Positions 1 to 24,129 of a DNA stretch of 64,000 nt are shown piece after piece. Position 1 is the first letter of the stretch. Every line of letters starts with the position of its first letter. The translations under genes and the position numbers were made by a program. The stretch is from assembly GCF_002234675.1 (NCBI RefSeq), contig NC_019862.2, forward strand, positions 22,502,160 through 22,566,159, given 5' to 3'. The stretch is from Oryzias latipes (lineage: Eukaryota; Chordata; Actinopteri; Beloniformes; Adrianichthyidae). The notes under the pieces were generated by a model. The model was not told where the DNA came from. It saw nothing but the letters and a program-made list of their open reading frames with translations, and ran no database searches.

Positions 1-123
1 TCTCCATCAGAAACAAACGTGAGCAAAAACTTACCAAATTATACAATGAATCATAATAAACACTATCTGTGTCTTATACAAAGTAATATTGCATAAACAT
101 TACATAAAAATTTATATTAAAAA

Positions 124-243
<120 letters not shown>

Positions 244-666
244 TGTACATATAAATTCAAGGTGAAAGCATGAACAAATTTATAAAAAGGAAGGAGAGGA
301 AGAAAACTGGTTTAGAGGAACTGTTTTCTTACATGTCCATGAGTTGTACTTTTCTTTTTTGTTCTTGCTTTATTGAATAAAATTTATTCCCGTTTGACGT
401 GTAGAAATTGAATAAACTTTACAACACAAAGTGATCAGGTCAAACCAGAATCAGCTTAAAGTGAATAAAGAGAAATGGAAAACCAGATGTCTATTTGAAA
501 AATGGACATTGACAATCCGAAAAACGTTTCAAACTCAGAAGTATATATTGTAGATGTGAAAAAAAAATACTGAAAATTTGAAAAGAAAAAAGACTGACAT
601 CGACTGACAGAGGTTATGGTAACATAATTTCAGCTCTGTTGCATGTTTTGTTGGTGCCATCCATGT

Positions 667-2235
667 GTCTTTCAATTTCAATTTATTTGTTTAGAGGATA
701 AGCCCCTTGAGATGTGTCATCTCGTTTTCAAGGGGGTCCTCAAAATACAACAAAACAAGCAAATAAATAACCGACAGATACAGCTGAGTTTTACATATAT
801 CAAAACAGGACAAAAAGAACTTAAAATTTACAAGACAACAAACAGGCACACACACACACACAAACATAGACATTTAATGCACCTACTAGTAATTAATAAT
901 TAATTTAAGGTAAGGAAATAAAATAATAAATAAAAGGCAGAAAAGAAATCAAATTAAATCAAAAACAGTTACATGAGTGTTGAAGATGAACTAAACAGGC
1001 ATTTTTAAATGCAAAGAATGAGGTTAAAGAGCGAATGGATAGAGGAAGATTGTTCCAGTCGGAGGGAGCCTTATAATTAAATGAATATTTTCCAATTTGT
1101 TTTTTAACTCTTGGAACAGCAAAAAAAATTTGATCTGCATGACGTAAATTATAAGAAGACTGAAAAGGAGTTAAATATTGTTTGAGATAGTCTGGATAGC
1201 TAAGGTTAATACATTTGAAAATGAACAATAGCCAGTGAAAATGACGTCGAGAGGATAGGGGAAGCCAGGACAGTTGCTGAAACATAAGACAGTGGTGAGT
1301 TCTAAATGGACAACGAAGAATAAACCGACACAAGCTGTTATAAATAACGTTCAGTGGTCGGAGGTTAGTGAGAGTAGTGTTTTGATAAATGATGTCACCA
1401 TAATCTAAAGTCGGGATAATCAGTTGTGAGATGATTTTCTTCCTGACTGAGAGACTAAAACAATTGATTGATAGATAAAGTAATTTTAAACGATACGAAA
1501 TTTTGTGGACAATGGACTGTATATGAGCACTAAAAGAGAGAGGAGTCAAGCCACAAACCAAGATATTTGAATTTTTCTGCTACTGAAATAAGTGACATGT
1601 CCAGGTAAGTTAAATGTATTTCACTTGCAGCTACAGGACGTAGTCTTTTTTGAAACAACATAAAATAGGATTTAGATTTGTTGAGTAGAAGTTTATTGGA
1701 TTGTAACCACAATTGAACAGAATTAAAATCATGTTGAATTGAATGCTGAATGTCAACAATGTTGGATTTAGAGGAGTAAATGACAGTATCATCGGCATAA
1801 AGTTGAATATTGCTGTAAATGCATTTAGTTGGAAGGTCATTAATGAAAATAGAAAATAAGAGGGGACCGAGTGCAGAACCTTGTGGAACGCCTTTGTCTA
1901 CGCTTAGAAAGTTGGAATAGCTGCCATTAAAAAGCACACACTGCTGACGACGATGAAGGTATGAGTTGAACCAAAGGAGCGAGGATCTATCAAGGCCAAT
2001 TGAATGAAGTTTGTCCAGTAACAGATAGTGATCTACCATGTCAAAAGCTTTGGTAAGATCAATAAATAAGGCACCAGTTAACATGTTATTATCAAAACCA
2101 GAGAAAATATCATTGGTGAATTTTAACAAAGCTGAAGTTGTGGAGAAATGCTTTCGAAAACCGGATTGGAAAGGAGATAGAATATTATTAAGTGTTAGGT
2201 ATTCTGAAAGTTGATTAAAGATAATTAATTGCCCA
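667..2235 (-). mobile_element. Broken non-LTR retrotransposon (L2/CR1/jockey-like LINE), 3' part with reverse transcriptase
   Basis: The minus strand encodes the C-terminal half of a LINE reverse transcriptase. One open stretch (2230 down to about 1525) carries the finger/palm motifs FIDLTKAFD, GVPQGSALGPLLF and the catalytic YADD (in IQLYADDTVIY). A second (about 1530 down to 959) carries the thumb/C-terminal part (PTLDYGDIIYQ, RSLTSFFAFKN). The two are out of frame: the first stops right after KYLGLWLDSSLF and the next frame resumes with SFSAHIQ, so a single-base frameshift sits near 1524-1530. Downstream (958-667) is the 3' UTR, with the 'ccttgaaaacgagatgacac' type tail found in L2/CR1-like fish LINEs, ending in ATTGAA-like repeats. 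The endonuclease and 5' half are missing: the copy ends where a MITE begins at about 2236. Dead copy. The clade call is family-level inference. Confidence 0.85.
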
Positions 2236-2424
2236 TTCCCCATTAATTGTTGGGTCATCTAGACCCACTAGACAGTGCTCTGAACCTTTTTTTCTTCGAT
2301 GATTTGTGATCTTCACTGGTGTCCATGGATTACATGAAATCTTTCCACCTTTATCCACCTTTGTCATGGTAGGGAGAACATGTCTATGTAAGGGTGGGGT
2401 CATCTAAAATAGCACAAGGGTTAA
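2236..2424. mobile_element. TTAA-flanked MITE, copy A (left end missing)
   Basis: This is one of four copies in the window of a roughly 200-bp element whose intact ends read TTAACCCTTGTGCTATCC and its reverse complement. Shared internal words are 'ccatggattacatgaaat' and 'tgtcatggtagggagaac'. Copy A keeps the right end (...agcacaagggTTAA, 2421-2424) but lacks about 30 bp of the left end, where it abuts the truncated LINE. The TTAA ends suggest a piggyBac-type element; that is inference because no transposase is present. Confidence 0.8.
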
Positions 2425-2512
2425 GCTAATCCTGATTGGAGCCCCTACAGGACAGCTATTCCACAAGGAACCGTGTAAATAAGGCACCACAGTCTGTTTT
2501 TGTTCATCATGA

Positions 2513-2518
2513 TTTAAT
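2513..2518 (-). terminator. Candidate polyadenylation signal of the IFIT gene (ATTAAA)
   Basis: On the minus strand ATTAAA lies about 195 bases after the IFIT stop codon. It is the only signal-like hexamer I noticed between the stop and MITE copy A. Not tested against transcripts. Confidence 0.35.
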
Positions 2519-2712
2519 CTTAAAAAAAGCTTCAACAAAAGCAAGTTGCAAAATGTGGCCTCTTATTTCTAAACATAAGAGACTTTGTAAAAGTTTGTTC
2601 TCCGTACATTTGGTTTTTGGCTAGAAATTTCAAAATATGTTTTGGCACATTTATGTGCAATTTTACAAAATGCTGCCCAGTTTCTTTGACTCCTGAGTCA
2701 TGAAACTATGAC

Positions 2713-5700
2713 TCAGAAACTAGGACCATGCAGGTTTTGCAGAAACTCGTGTATTTCTCGGGACCTTGGGTGCCGTCGTTCTGCAATCTTCTCCAATTGG
2801 TTGATGCTTTTCTTGCGAAAATATGTAGTGGTTGGAACCAGTGCTGCTTTCTTGTGGTAATGTATCGACTCATCCTCTTGCTTTTTGAAGAACAAGTGTC
2901 TTGCGTAGATGCTGAAAAGCATTTGTGAGCCTTCAGGATCCAGATCCTTTTCTAGCAGCTCCCTGAAAATCTCCTCAGCTCTTACTTGGTTAAACTTTGC
3001 ATATATTTCTGCAATTGATATTTGCATTTTCAGCGAGGATTCGGGGTAAAGAGCAACCACGTCCTCGCACACACTGATCCCTCTGTCGAGAATTTTGGGG
3101 TCGGGAGAGCTTTTCTGGACAAATATCCTCCTTCTGTAGCAGATTGCTGCACACCTTTTTATGTATCGTGAGTCAGGTTGCCTTTGCAAAGCCTCTTCTG
3201 CTAAATCGATGGCCTCATCCATGCATATGTACTTTCTGAACAGCCTCAGTAATGGGTCAAGGCCACTGTAGCTGCTGTCTGGCTTGCTCAAGATTTTTCT
3301 GGCCAGTCCTCTGGCTTCATCTTCAATATGTTGGCCTTTTGCACCCCGTGCGTGCAGGTAAAGAGCTGCAAGGTGCAAGTTCTGTGGGTCGTGCTCTTTG
3401 GCAATTTTCATTTTCTCCAAAATGTCGACTCCCAGACTTTCCATTCTGTGCTTATAGCCATTAACTAGTCCCAAAACGCGGCCGGTCTGCCATTCCACCA
3501 TGTCTGGCTGCATCCTGACAGCTCTGTGGAAGTATTCTGTTGCTAGCTGCCCTTTGTCAAACCACATCAGGGTCCAGGCCTTTTCTGCACAGACCTCTGG
3601 GTGCAGCTCCTCCTGGTTAGGAGAAGGGTGTGCGTTCAGCAGAACGTCCACCTTACTGAGGTAATCCTGGCTCTTTGATCGATCCCCCAGAAGATGGTGC
3701 ACGTAGGCCAGGTTGCCATAATTTACCACCAACCAGGGACCGTCATCAGACACAGTGTTCCTCATTTGGCTGAAGGCCTCAGTGGCTCTGCACAAGAATC
3801 TCAAGGCTTTCTCCTCACAGCCCAGCTGGTAATGAACAAACCCCTGCAGGTTGTAGATGTGACCCAGCCAGCTAGACCCACCCTCTACACCGATGTCCTC
3901 CAGTGAGTCCCTGATGAAGCAGAGCTTGGACCTGCTGGCGTTCAGATCCCAGGTGAAGTGACACTCCAGGTCCTCCAGTTTGGACTCCTCCAGGGAGGAA
4001 CTCTGAGCAGCACTGAGGGACAAAACCACATGAGTCCCACATCAGAGGAGCAGTCTGAAGTTTTCTGCTCTAATCACTTTAAACCTCATGAAGTGGAAGA
4101 AGCAGAGAGACAAAGGCAGCGTCACAAGTTAAAAACAAAAGAATCCAATTGTTGTCTTCAATAAAACACCTTTAACCCTTGCGCTATCCTACAACCCCAC
4201 CCTTACATTGACGAGTTCTCCCTACCATGACAAAGGTGGAAAGATTTCATGTAATCCATGGACACCGGTGAAGATCATAAATCATTGAAGAAAAAAGTTC
4301 AGCGCATTGTCTAGTGGGTAGATGACCCAACTTCCAATGTTAAAGTGCCTAGGATAGCACAAGGGTTAAATGTTAGTTTAACTTGAAGAAAATGTGAAAC
4401 TTTGAACATTTGAAAAAAAAAAATTCTCATGCTGATCATCTTTTGATCCATTTTCAAAGCATTCCCAGTGGTCTTTTAGTTATGACGATACAGTATTTAG
4501 CCAAAATCCACAAACCTGGGTTGTTTTCAGAGTTTCTTCAGAGCTGCAGTCATTTTTAAGTACCTATAATTTATTGAGGTATGAGACTTTTCAACTTTTT
4601 AAATGTAGATGTTTGATACAGATGGTGCTACATGGACTTGCCTTACCTCCCATGTCTGACTTTCTTAAGAAAAGAGCTAACAGTGCTTTCAGAACCAGAG
4701 CCTTTTCTAGAGGGGACTGTTAAGGTCCAAACAGGAAAACTGCATTCGGACAAAACGCTCTGTCTGTAAAAGCCAAGAAAGTCTGGAACAGTTGTCCACT
4801 CCCTGTAAGAGATTGTCCTGCCTTACAAAGATTACAATAGTCACCTTAAGCATTTGTTGAAATAGAACAAAACAGTCATGTAATCATTGACTCCTATGCC
4901 TTTACTGTTGGACTGTCCTGTTGTTCGTTTTTCTTGTAATTTTATGCTAATTTTAAGTCTTGGGTTTTCCACTGTCCTGTGATTTGCTTCAATTATGACT
5001 TTACAAACTGATCTTAACTTTTTTTATAATACTGTCTTGTGTTGTGCTTTTCTGTGCTTTTCACAGGATGTGTGTGTGTGAGATTTATTGTCCTGATTTC
5101 CCTGTGTAACTGCCAAAGGACTACAGTTTGAAATTAGCATTGTTGCTCAAATCTGGTAAATTGATATCAAAGACTCTGAATAGGTGTTCATCAAAGTACA
5201 TGGTCCCTAATAAATGATAAATAATTTAATGAAAAAAGTCAAAATGGGTATTATTGATACATGCTAACAACACTTATTTATTGAATGAAATCAACTAAAA
5301 TAACGGATAACTTTAGAATTAATTTGTAGTGTTTTGTTTTCTTAAAAGTTTGCTTAAGTTATTTATTTGCCGATGATAATTGCTTGCTTTATTTCTGGTT
5401 AAAGTATACATATGTCAAAAGCAGGTATACCATTTTCAATAATTCCTTTGCTGACGCATAAAAACAGCCATTGAGAGAAATTCAAAATTAGGAAGAAAAG
5501 AAGATCAAGAAATATCCGTTTTTTCTTTTATCCTGAAATTCCACTTTATCTGTAGAATGTTTGATGGACAGTGATAAATATCACGTTTTGGTCGGAAGAA
5601 CCCAAATACCCTAATAAAGACGCACTCCAATGAAAATTGTGTTTTGGGAGTTTTTAACGTGTTCTTGTAGCATTCTTCTCATGATGGAGGACACATGTAA

Positions 5701-6079
5701 AGAATATTAAGATCAAAATTTCAGGGTATTCCTTTATTCAAATAGTTGTGAATCAGGAACAAACAGAAAAATGTTGTTGGAAAAAGCTTGTAGTTTTGGC
5801 AAAGAAAATATAATGGTTAGGCTATAAGAGGTCATCTTTTGATCTATTTTAAAGTAGATCAAAAGATGACTGAGTGGGACTTTGAAGCACAAAGATTTCG
5901 ATTTGATCAACATTGATGTGTTAGAAAACAGCGGAAAACTTAATGGAATTTGGATCAAAGTAAAAACCTGTTTAACTGTGTAAACCAAAGCTCTAATCTG
6001 GATTAATCGCATGTGCATCATAGATCATAATGTAACCAAAGGTAACTAAAGAGTGCAGGTATGCAAACACTCACCTCAT
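2713..6079 (-). CDS. Interferon-induced protein with tetratricopeptide repeats (IFIT family), 434 aa, two coding exons
   Basis: CDS is complement(join(2713..4012, 6075..6079)). IFIT proteins are cytosolic TPR proteins induced by interferon that bind non-self RNA or act as scaffolds. Exon 2 encodes almost the whole protein: helical TPR pairs with family hallmarks such as the N-terminal LEDLECHFTWDL, then GHIYNLQGFVHYQLG, VNYGNLAYVHHLLGD, CAEKAWTLMWFDKGQ and LHLAALYLHARG, ending LQNLHGPSF. The open frame runs further upstream, but 'tgtccctcag' at 4013-4022 is a splice acceptor. On the minus strand at 6079-6075, ATGAG is followed by a strong donor, gtgagt. Joining gives M-S-A-A-Q-S-S-S, the usual IFIT arrangement of a start codon on a tiny first exon. 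Intron 1 (4013-6074) holds MITE copy B. The interferon-response element was not clearly found; a weak GAAGAGAAAC lies at 6281-6290 (minus). The gene is head to head with pomgnt1. Which IFIT paralogue this is cannot be decided. Confidence 0.93.
4172..4369. mobile_element. TTAA-flanked MITE, copy B (complete)
   Basis: Both ends are intact: TTAACCCTTGCGCTATCC at the left and GGATAGCACAAGGGTTAA at the right, so the TIRs match over about 18 bp and TTAA is duplicated. It is in the opposite orientation to copy A and lies in IFIT intron 1. The rest of that intron (4370-6068) is AT-rich unique-looking sequence, apart from a short piece near 4430-4560 of the 'cattcccagtggtcttt' repeat family. Confidence 0.9.
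5831..5870. repeat. Short inverted repeat (16-bp arms, 8-nt spacer)
   Basis: The arms GTCATCTTTTGATCTA and TAGATCAAAAGATGAC are perfect reverse complements. The arm sequence resembles the 'tcatcttttgatccatttt' end of a dispersed repeat in this window, so this may be two facing ends of that repeat. Confidence 0.85.
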
Positions 6080-6770
6080 CTTCAAGCGATCAACTCTGAG
6101 AACTAACAACCTCTTTGGTGTGTGCTCTTTTTTTACTTGTCATAAAAAAAAAATCAATGTTCAACCTTTGAGCTGGTGTAAATGACGTCCTTTCCAACTC
6201 TCCTTTAGGAATTTTCTCCTTAAAATACAAATAATTAAAATCCTGACAACAACACCGAACATTCAGATCTGGATGGATTTGTTTCTCTTCAGGATCAACA
6301 GTAAAAGTCGATCTGTTTAAAACAACTTCAATACATTTTGCTTTTACTTTGTTAAAAGACTCTTGTCAGTGACTTCCTGTTGTTAGGCAGATTCAATCTG
6401 ACCAGCCCTTTTTTTTATCTGCTGGTTTGAGTTATCAGCCTGTTTCTGCTCAACAAAGTCCAAAAGGTAAGTGGTTTGTTTCACAGTGTTGTTTCTGTAG
6501 AAATGTTACCCACCACAGGAAGAAGAAAAGGCCGTTCTTACATTAATACAAAAGCTCTTGAATTAGTTAAAAGAGCTTTAAAGTAAGATTTAATGTTATA
6601 TTTATTATTTACCTAAATTGAGTGTTTTATGGGGTTAAATAAGGATCAGCTTAAAATGAAGGAAAAAACAGACAGGTACATTCAAATAAATAAAATTTTA
6701 AATTTGAAAAAATACAAAACACTAAAAAAAAACTTTTAATCTAAAACTATTAATAAAAAATAAAAGCCAT

Positions 6771-7340
6771 TTTAAGCTAATGCTAATTTGACCTGATGAC
6801 TGAGAACCGGGCCGAGTCAGTGTGACATCACCCATAGGAAATGACTTATTTTTGGCTCCAACCAGTCGCCACATTTTTTTAGAATATGGACACTGCCATG
6901 TTGCAGTGGATTGGTCCGAGTCCGTCTGGGTTAACATTTCTGTGGCAACCAATCAGGAGTGAACTTGTTGGAGGGCCACACCTTGCCACTTGAAAGAGGG
7001 CCCAGGGGAATCTGTCAATCAAAGCTTTCAAATGGTCATTGTGAGTGCAAACATAAACCGGCAAAACATATTTTCTTTCTCTTTTGTGTTTTTTTCCCTG
7101 TGAAGGATGTTGATAGCTTTTATTCTGGTCACCATAATCAAATTAGAGAAAAGTTGCTTAAAATATGTAAATCCATGTGTAAGTATTCTAAAAAGAATTG
7201 CTTTTTTATGGTTCAAAATATGATTAGAATGGTATTTCAGCTATATTTTTCAGCTGCCAAGGACCCCATTTTGAACATAAACATGTCTCGGCCTAAATAC
7301 AATAAAAATGACTCATATGTAGACAGTTGATTCATTACAT
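6771..7340. repeat. Dispersed repeat (GAACYGGRCCGAGT family)
   Basis: The stretch 'gagaaccgggccgagtcagt', then 'gtgacatcacccataggaaa', recurs in diverged form at 30094-30160 and, inverted, at about 40220-40285. The 123-codon open frame at 6959-7330 lies in this repeat and shows no family motif. The remainder of 6090-7850 between IFIT exon 1 and pomgnt1 is AT-rich and should hold both promoters. Boundaries are approximate. Confidence 0.55.
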
Positions 7341-7854
7341 TTTTCAATTTCCTGTAGCCAGTGCTTGCTACACCCACACTGAAATGAAACATGTCTTAAA
7401 TGTTCTGGCATGGAACAGTTTCCTATATACTATATACCCAACAGAATAGCATAATTTTTACATTCAAGCATCTCAGTGCACTAAATGCAATCTTGTGTGT
7501 ATCTCATAGTATTTATTACTTGTTGCGACTCTAAAAAAATTATATGACACAATGAAATACTGTTTATTCGGTACCAACTTTTTGCTATTATTTGTTTGTT
7601 TTAACTTGATTTTTTTCTTTTCTTTTTGACTTTTCATAGAAATCCTCATAAGCTAAAGCTGTTTCACCTCTTAAGATTTTATTCTGTCAAATTCCATCTT
7701 TATATCAGTTCAAAATTTACTCAGACCTGCATTGTATTATTTTATACATTTCTTGCACTTATTCCCTTTTATTTTCTGTGTAACTTGCTTTTTTAAAAGA
7801 AAAAGAAAAACATAGTTTCAGCTGCATGAGAATTTCCTTGCAATCCACTCCAGT

Positions 7855-7868
7855 CCACCAGGTGGCGG
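7855..7868 (+). promoter_or_regulatory. CTCF-like motif upstream of pomgnt1
   Basis: CCACCAGGTGGCGG fits the vertebrate CTCF core. It lies about 190 bp before the putative first exon donor of pomgnt1, between the head-to-head IFIT and pomgnt1 genes. Binding is inference. Confidence 0.45.
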
Positions 7869-7889
7869 TAGCGTTATTTCAGATTCGTT

Positions 7890-8048
7890 GAAACCCGCCG
7901 GGAAGCCAAGAGGAAGACCGGTTTCCTGTGCTGCAGAAGCTCGGGTAGCAAATGGGTAGCATGTAGCTGTAGCAGGAGGTAGAAAGTTCTGACTTTATCT
8001 CTGGGCTGTAAAAACAAAATAGATAACGTTCGGTTTCCTGACTTCACC
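7890..8048 (+). other. pomgnt1: Probable non-coding first exon and promoter area of pomgnt1
   Basis: The stretch is more GC-rich than its surroundings and ends at ACC|gtgagtattt, a strong donor at 8049. It lies just before the coding start at 8238, and no in-frame coding continues upstream of that ATG. I infer a 5' UTR exon spliced into the exon that contains the ATG. The acceptor between 8100 and 8237 is not obvious, and the transcription start is unknown. Confidence 0.5.
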
Positions 8049-8237
8049 GTGAGTATTTATGAGTCCGCTTCAGGTCGTTGGAGAGCGCGAGGGTTTTTGT
8101 CTCGTGGTCGTGAAGCAGGCAGCACCTGAACTTGATGAGCAGCAAGTGACTGTTCTGAATCTGACCTTTATCGGGGGCTCTTCACGAGATGTTGACGGTG
8201 ATAAAGATGATCATGAGGATGATGATGATATGAGGGC

Positions 8238-20660
<12,423 letters not shown>

Positions 20661-21255
20661 AATCGATGGTATATTTCCGCCTTAACGTCCCCTACTGGTC
20701 GTCCTGGAGCCTCAGACACTAAACAAAAAAAAATTCTTGACATTTTTTATTCAATAATTTGGAGTTGGCTAAACTCCTAGTTGCACATCTATGTCCATCC
20801 TGCAGAATTTGAGCGCTCGAGTGTCAGCCGCTGCTTTTCTGTCTCCACGACAACCGTTTTTTTCAGCTGACACAAGAAAAAGCACCAAAATTCTGAAGTC
20901 ATCTTCTCTGCTTATTAACTACTGAACACATTACCCAACAAACCCTTTCTTTTAACTTATCTCTATTTATTTTCCATCAGTTTTGAGTTTTGTTTTTTAA
21001 GGAAAAAAGGTAAAAAATAATTTATCAATGCCTGAATATTTCAAGAGCCTAAGATGATGTATATACATGCAGATACATATATATATTTTCTAAAAACAAC
21101 AAATATGGTCCATGAATTTTTTACTGCTGGATTACAGCCTGCATGAGGGAGCCTCATGGGTTTTTTCTGCTTCTGAAATGAAATCTTTCACACCCAAACA
21201 TGGACAAAATTCCCATTTTTAGCAAAATGAAACGCCTCATTACACATTCATTTAG

Positions 21256-21261
21256 AATAAA
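21256..21261 (+). terminator. pomgnt1: Candidate pomgnt1 polyadenylation signal
   Basis: AATAAA lies about 600 bases after the pomgnt1 stop codon. A second one is at 21926-21931. Both fit a long 3' UTR; transcript data would decide. From here to about 22570 the sequence is AT-rich with no gene seen. Confidence 0.45.
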
Positions 21262-23056
21262 GAACAGAAACTTTGACATGGACCGACACATTTTACCAAC
21301 TTGGATTTTTCCAAACTAAGAATTGATTATTATTATTATTGTGGATCTAAGCTAAAACATTTCAATAAGTAAAGAAGAAAAACTGTACAAACATCTGCAA
21401 AAAGAATCGACTGTTCCTTATATTTTTGTATTCTATTACTTTTAAACTGAAAAATGTGAGTTGAACAAAAGACTGAAAATGTGTTTTTTTTTCATTGCTT
21501 GTTTTAGCACTAAAATAATTTTTGCTCCCCTTAAAAAAACCTTTTATCAAATAGATCATTTAGTTTTTGTTACATCAAATCTTCAAAGAATTTCTACAAA
21601 TCCTGGAATTCCTTTTTTAAAACTGCCTTGAGTGACTCTGTTCAAAATTGACAGTCCTTATTTTTTATTAAAAAAGTTTTTGGTAGTTTTTAGTACAATT
21701 ACTTTTTTTATTTTTAAACTAGCTCTCCAAAACGCAAATGGCAATGATTTGCACATTTTAAACTGACATTTTTATTGTTGTTTTTCTTATCATATTTTAT
21801 TTTGAAAGGACTGAACTGAAGTGAGTGTTTTATTTTAGCAATACAGTCTCTCTAACCCTGCCAGGTGACTTTCAGTCAACCTGTATGATCAACTGGAGTA
21901 ACTGTATATTTTCTTCCCTCATAATAATAAAAAATGTTTTGTTTTATTTTTAAACTGAGTTTCTTTAAGGGTTTTTTTTCTCCTCCTGTGGGCCACAATA
22001 TAAGTTCTTTAAATAATTCAGTGACGGATTTATTATTGCTGGATATTATTCATGAAACCAACGAGGAGCTGCTGCTTCAGTTGTTCTCTGCTTGGATGTC
22101 AGCAGATTTCCCATGATGCCGTCAGTCACAGCACAGCTGAGAGGAAATGCACACGTTGAGGGAAAAGAATGTAAATCTCTGGGGTTTTGCTCTGCGTGTG
22201 TGCGGAGTTCTCCATCCGCTTAGGCTGACCATAAACAAATGTGGCCTCCTGTCCTTCAGCTTTGACCTCCAGACTGTGATCATGAAACATCGCCGCTGCT
22301 TAGCTTCATGATTTGTGTTCAGAAGAAGTTGAGTCTCCAAAGAAACAATTAAAATCTTCATTTTATAGTCACTGATAGATCCAGAGCTTATTCTACACAA
22401 TGGATGAAATATTTGTAATGTGTAACTTAAAAAGAATGTAAGATATTTATGTTCTATGCCGGAGGTCAAGTTTATACTGAAAATGACTGCTGCTTTGCCA
22501 GCTCCGTTTGGGCCAACTTCAAGTCATTTGTTCTATAAAAACATGATCATTTCTACAAAAAATAGCATTTCAAGTTATCCCTTGTGCTATGTTGTGGGGT
22601 CCAGATTACCCCTCCCTTACATTGACGTGTTCTCCCTACCATGACAAAGGTAGATAAAGGTTAAGAGGATTTCATGTAATCCATGGACACCAGTTTAGCG
22701 CACTAGCGCACTCTAGTGGGGTCTAAATGACCCTACTCCTAATGTTAACATGCCTTAAAGCAGTGTTTCTCAATTGTTTTTTGCAAGGCCCCCCTAGGAA
22801 AAAAAAATATTTTTGCGTCCCCCCCCACAAACACACATGCACACTCGCAGCAGTGACAATATATTAGGTTAGTATCTATAAAAATTGTGTAAGTATACCT
22901 AAAATTATATCTTTTAACATTAACACAAGAAAAAAGAAATATAAATCCACTTTCAATAAATATTAACTTTATTTAGCCACAGAAACCCCGTTCTAGTCTA
23001 AAACAGAAATGAAGCTTAAAGTGCCCGAAAAAAAAAACAAATCTGTCATTCCTTAT

Positions 23057-23264
23057 TTAACCCATGTGCTATCCTAGGCAATTTAACATTGGGAGTTGGT
23101 TCATCTAGACAGTGCACTGAACCTTTTTTCTTCAATGATTTGTTAACCTCACTGGTGTCCATGGATTACATGAAATCTTTCCACCTTCATCCACCTTTGT
23201 CATGGTAAATAGGGAGAACACGTCAATGCAAGGGTGGGGTCATCTAAGATAGCATAAGGGTTAA
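23057..23264. mobile_element. TTAA-flanked MITE, copy D (complete), inside the hAT-like element
   Basis: It runs from TTAACCCATGTGCTATCC to AGATAGCATAAGGGTTAA, with TTAA on both sides and the same internal words as copies A and B, in the orientation of copy A. Length 208 bp. Confidence 0.9.
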
Positions 23265-23833
23265 ACTAGAAACATTTTGACCAACTGAACAATTTAATGC
23301 TGAGAAAAATAATTCAATTGATAAATAATATTGAATGTAAGTTGATCTGAAACATTAACACCGCAGCACCAATAAATTTAAAGTTTTTAGTCTGAAGAAA
23401 TAGGTAAAAAACATTGAGCTGATTTTTTTTCTAAGTGATGGATTGTTTATTTCTGATCTCATACAGTGCAGCTGTTTTCCTGCATTACCTGCTGTCTTTA
23501 TGTCAAATACTGACACCAACTAAACGACAGACAGACAAAGAATACATTATGGAAAATAAAGTCGTCATCAAAATGTCTACAATGGTTCATAAAGAATGAC
23601 ATTATTAGCATGAGCTGAGTAATCTAAAGGCACGTGATGATCCTGGTGTTGCGCAACAGAGGCAAAGTTCCACATGCGCGTTCCACCACGCAGCCTGAGC
23701 CCACTATCCCTCCCCTTTCCTTCTCACACACATAGGCGGTTCACAGTTTCAGGCTGTTACAAACTGTGATAGAACAGATAATAGGAAACCAACAGTGGCG
23801 CAATTTTTTTTCCAAGCACTGAGCAAGCACACA

Positions 23834-23857
23834 CCCCCCCCCCCCCCCCCCCCCCCC
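23834..23857. repeat. Poly-C tract
   Basis: 24 consecutive C bases near the right end of the hAT-like element. Length may be unreliable in an assembly. Confidence 0.95.
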
Positions 23858-24129
23858 AGCAATTGCCCGTATTACCCCCAGGTAATACTGCCTTAAAAGG
23901 TGTGGACCCCACAAGATACCACAAAGTTATACTTTTAGAGGTCCAATTAGCACGAAAAGTGTGAAAACATGTATTTTAGATCAAATTTAGACTTTCTTTT
24001 ACTGATATACACTTTTCATGTCCGAGTAGAATTCCACATTAGTCCACATTTGTTGCTGTAACTCTTTTATTTACCATTTCCCTAGGTTTTTTTCAACATA
24101 TCAAAACCACAACATAAATGCTTACTACA

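Larger units (their letters stand above)
22761..23890. mobile_element. hAT-like non-autonomous element inserted in MITE copy C
   Basis: It begins CAGTGTTTCTCAATTG and ends ...CCAGGTAATACTG, giving CAGT at both termini read inward. The flanking 8-mers CCTTAAAG (22753-22760) and CCTTAAAA (23891-23898) form a 7/8 target duplication, which is the hAT size. It contains a poly-C run at 23834-23857 and MITE copy D. No transposase frame is seen. Confidence 0.7.
22575..23929. mobile_element. TTAA-type MITE, copy C, split by a hAT-like insertion
   Basis: The left half is 22575-22760 (TTATCCCTTGTGCTATGTTG, then 'tggggtcc'). The right half is 23891-23929 ('gtggaccccacaagatacca', then 'caaagtta'). The outer ends are inverted repeats of one another (ttgtggggtcca on both sides). 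The 1130 bases between are a separate element flanked by CCTTAAAG and CCTTAAAA. Confidence 0.75.

Noticed and set aside
4013..4029. IFIT start at the GTG at 4029
   Set aside because: GTG is not a normal start here, and 'tgtccctcag' is a good acceptor; the ATGAG exon at 6075-6079 fits in phase.
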